Part shown: positions 4,335 through 5,376 of the stretch, piece by piece
How the letters are laid out: every line of letters starts with the position of its first letter
How positions within the stretch are numbered: position 1 is the stretch's first letter
From: DAOTZU01 sp034433995
GTDB taxonomy: Bacteria; Chloroflexota; Anaerolineae; UBA1429
Assembly: GCA_034433995.1 (NCBI GenBank)
Contig: DAOTZU010000042.1
Location: 1-5,376, forward strand
Reading direction: 5' to 3'
DNA length: 5,376 nt
Position numbers and translations under genes: made by a program
The notes under the pieces: model-generated
What the model was told of the DNA's origin: nothing
What the model saw: only the letters and a program-made list of their open reading frames with translations
The model's database searches: none

Positions 4335-4949
4335 TTAGAGACCTTTCATCAAGGTCACGAACAGAGGAATCAGGCCCAGCAGCAGCGCCGGCAAAAAGAC
4401 ACCCCCGATCATCAGCGGCGTCAAACGCATGGGGGCTTTTTCGATGCGCTGCTCCACCTGGGTGCTGATATCCTCCTCAATATCATTTACGCTCACGGCC
4501 AGCACGCGGTTGTACGAGATGCCGCCCTCCGCGGCCATGCGGATGCGATGCAACAGCTCGGCAAGCTGGGGGCAATCGAAATCCTCCACCAGCCCCTCCA
4601 AGACGGCCTCAGGCGAGATGCTCAAGCGCGCCTGGACATGGCGCTGCAGGCGCTCCCCCAAGATGCCGCGTCTGGCGAACTGTTCGGCCGCCCGGGCCAG
4701 GGAGCCCGTCAGGGTAGATTCCATGGAGGTGCCCAGTTGCAAGCTGATGATCAGATCGCGCACATCGGTCAAGGGCACCTGGCGTTTCTCTTGGCTGAAC
4801 AGAGAAACCGTCGCCGGCGCGCTCTGGCCCTTGAGCCGCCGCCGCTGAAATTTCCAGATGCGCCTCAGCTCATAATCCAGCCCCGTGAGCGGGATCGCCA
4901 CCACAATGCCGATCAACACCAAAAGCACCACCAAGCCCGGCGAGATCAT
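4335..4949 (-). CDS. tadC: TadC-like type II secretion F-family platform protein
   Basis: This inner-membrane platform protein of the Tad pilus partners TadB and the TadA ATPase. It has 204 residues: one N-terminal membrane helix (about 4-20), a basic stretch, a cytoplasmic helical T2SSF-type region (about 60-165) with segments typical of the family (SMESTL, MAAEGGISYNRVL, VEQRIEKAPMRL), and a C-terminal hydrophobic segment (about 176-199). It is shorter than many TadC proteins of roughly 300 residues. The ATG overlaps the stop of the upstream TadB-like gene as ATGA, with AAGGAG five bases upstream, so the two are translationally coupled. Identity as TadC rests on order and topology; assignment to the F family is firmer. 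Confidence 0.82.
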   Translation of the reverse strand: MISPGLVVLLVLIGIVVAIPLTGLDYELRRIWKFQRRRLKGQSAPATVSLFSQEKRQVPLTDVRDLIISLQLGTSMESTLTGSLARAAEQFARRGILGERLQRHVQARLSISPEAVLEGLVEDFDCPQLAELLHRIRMAAEGGISYNRVLAVSVNDIEEDISTQVEQRIEKAPMRLTPLMIGGVFLPALLLGLIPLFVTLMKGL

Positions 4950-5376
4950 CGGATCTCCTTCTTGAGATCTTCTATCTGCTTCTCGATTTGGTAGGAAACC
5001 CCCAAGATGACCAGCACGATGGCCATAAAGCCAACGCGCCCCAAGACCCCGCTGGCATAGACATCGCGGAAGTAGGGCACCGCCACCACCATGAAGGCCA
5101 CCACCACGATCACGATCTGCAGGAAGCGGGTCTGCTGGGTGATGCCCACCAAGCCCGTCTCCACCTGGTTGCGCAAATTCGCGTGGCGGTGGAGCCGGGC
5201 CACAAAAGCATCCAAGGCCTCGGCCATAGCCTTGTCGCTGGCCGATTCGCTCATCTCAAGGATGTAGATGAACTGGTGGAGCAAGATATTGTCCGTGCGC
5301 TTGCGGAACTCGTTAAAGGCGCGCTCCGGCGAGGAGGTGAGGAAAAAGGTCTCCACGCAGATATTGACCAGGTCGC
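4946..5376 (-). CDS. tadB: TadB-like type II secretion F-family protein, partial (C-terminal part)
   Basis: The frame is open at the right edge, so the start and N-terminal half lie outside the window; 142 codons are visible. A cytoplasmic helical part (T2SSF end, about residues 1-80 of the visible portion) is followed by two hydrophobic segments (about 84-101 and 111-129) and a charged tail ending in KKEIR. This C-terminal layout, paired with a downstream TadC-like gene in ATGA overlap, is typical of TadB, which with TadC forms the inner-membrane platform for pilus assembly. An in-frame GTG at 5356 should not be taken as the start, because coding continues upstream of it. Confidence 0.78.
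   Translation of the reverse strand, partial: DLVNICVETFFLTSSPERAFNEFRKRTDNILLHQFIYILEMSESASDKAMAEALDAFVARLHRHANLRNQVETGLVGITQQTRFLQIVIVVVAFMVVAVPYFRDVYASGVLGRVGFMAIVLVILGVSYQIEKQIEDLKKEIR

Noticed and set aside
4257..4994. Long plus-strand open frame antisense to tadC
   Set aside because: The composition is low-complexity (Gln/His/Arg) and it covers a well-supported gene on the other strand; there is no promoter or SD of note.

Overview
The window carries the distal part of a minus-strand Tad/Flp (type IVc) pilus operon, next to a small stable-RNA region. The organism looks like a fairly GC-rich bacterium with ordinary sigma-70 promoters. A Tad locus holding several short Flp-like pilins, a CpaA-type prepilin peptidase and several TadE-like pseudopilins is widespread in Chloroflexota, Actinobacteria and Proteobacteria. 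A thermophilic Chloroflexota host is my best guess but is low-confidence, because no phylogenetic marker other than tRNAs is present.

Positions 1-512 (plus strand): a bipartite inverted repeat (32-67) contains a GAAC-N4-GTTC core and overlaps the -35 box of a good promoter (TTGACT-N17-TATGAT). An extended -10 (TGGTATAAT, 137-145) follows about 50 bp later. Downstream lies a structured stretch without a convincing gene, ending in an intrinsic terminator (227-270); I read it as a candidate small RNA. Then come tRNA-Thr(CGT) at 360-432 and a perfect 16-bp-arm hairpin (478-512). That hairpin can terminate the plus-strand tRNA and also the minus-strand tRNAs that converge on it.

Positions 513-823 (minus strand): tRNA-Pro(TGG), with an encoded CCA, and tRNA-Gly(TCC) are transcribed from a near-consensus promoter (TTGACG-N17-TATACT). 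It sits only about 50 bp after the last pilus gene.

Positions 824-5376 (minus strand, transcribed right to left): TadB-like platform protein (runs off the window), TadC-like platform protein (ATGA overlap), pilin-like 1, a 264-bp structured gap, pilin-like 2, 3 and 4 in tight succession, CpaA/TadV-type prepilin peptidase, then three TadE-like pseudopilins. Most junctions are overlaps or gaps under 20 bp, as expected of one operon. The working model is as follows. TadB/TadC form the inner-membrane platform. The aspartic peptidase cleaves the seven pilin-like substrates after the Gly of their (D/S)-(E/D/Q)-x-G motif. One or more of the 59-70-residue proteins form the fibre, and the TadE-like proteins act as minor pilins for initiation, tip or anchoring. 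The ATPase, secretin and assembly genes, if present, lie outside the window.

The points most worth following up are the bipartite operator-like dyad, the unassigned small RNA, the set of seven pilin-like proteins with different residues at mature position 5 (E, Q or V), and the eight-cysteine C-terminal domain of the 282-residue pseudopilin.
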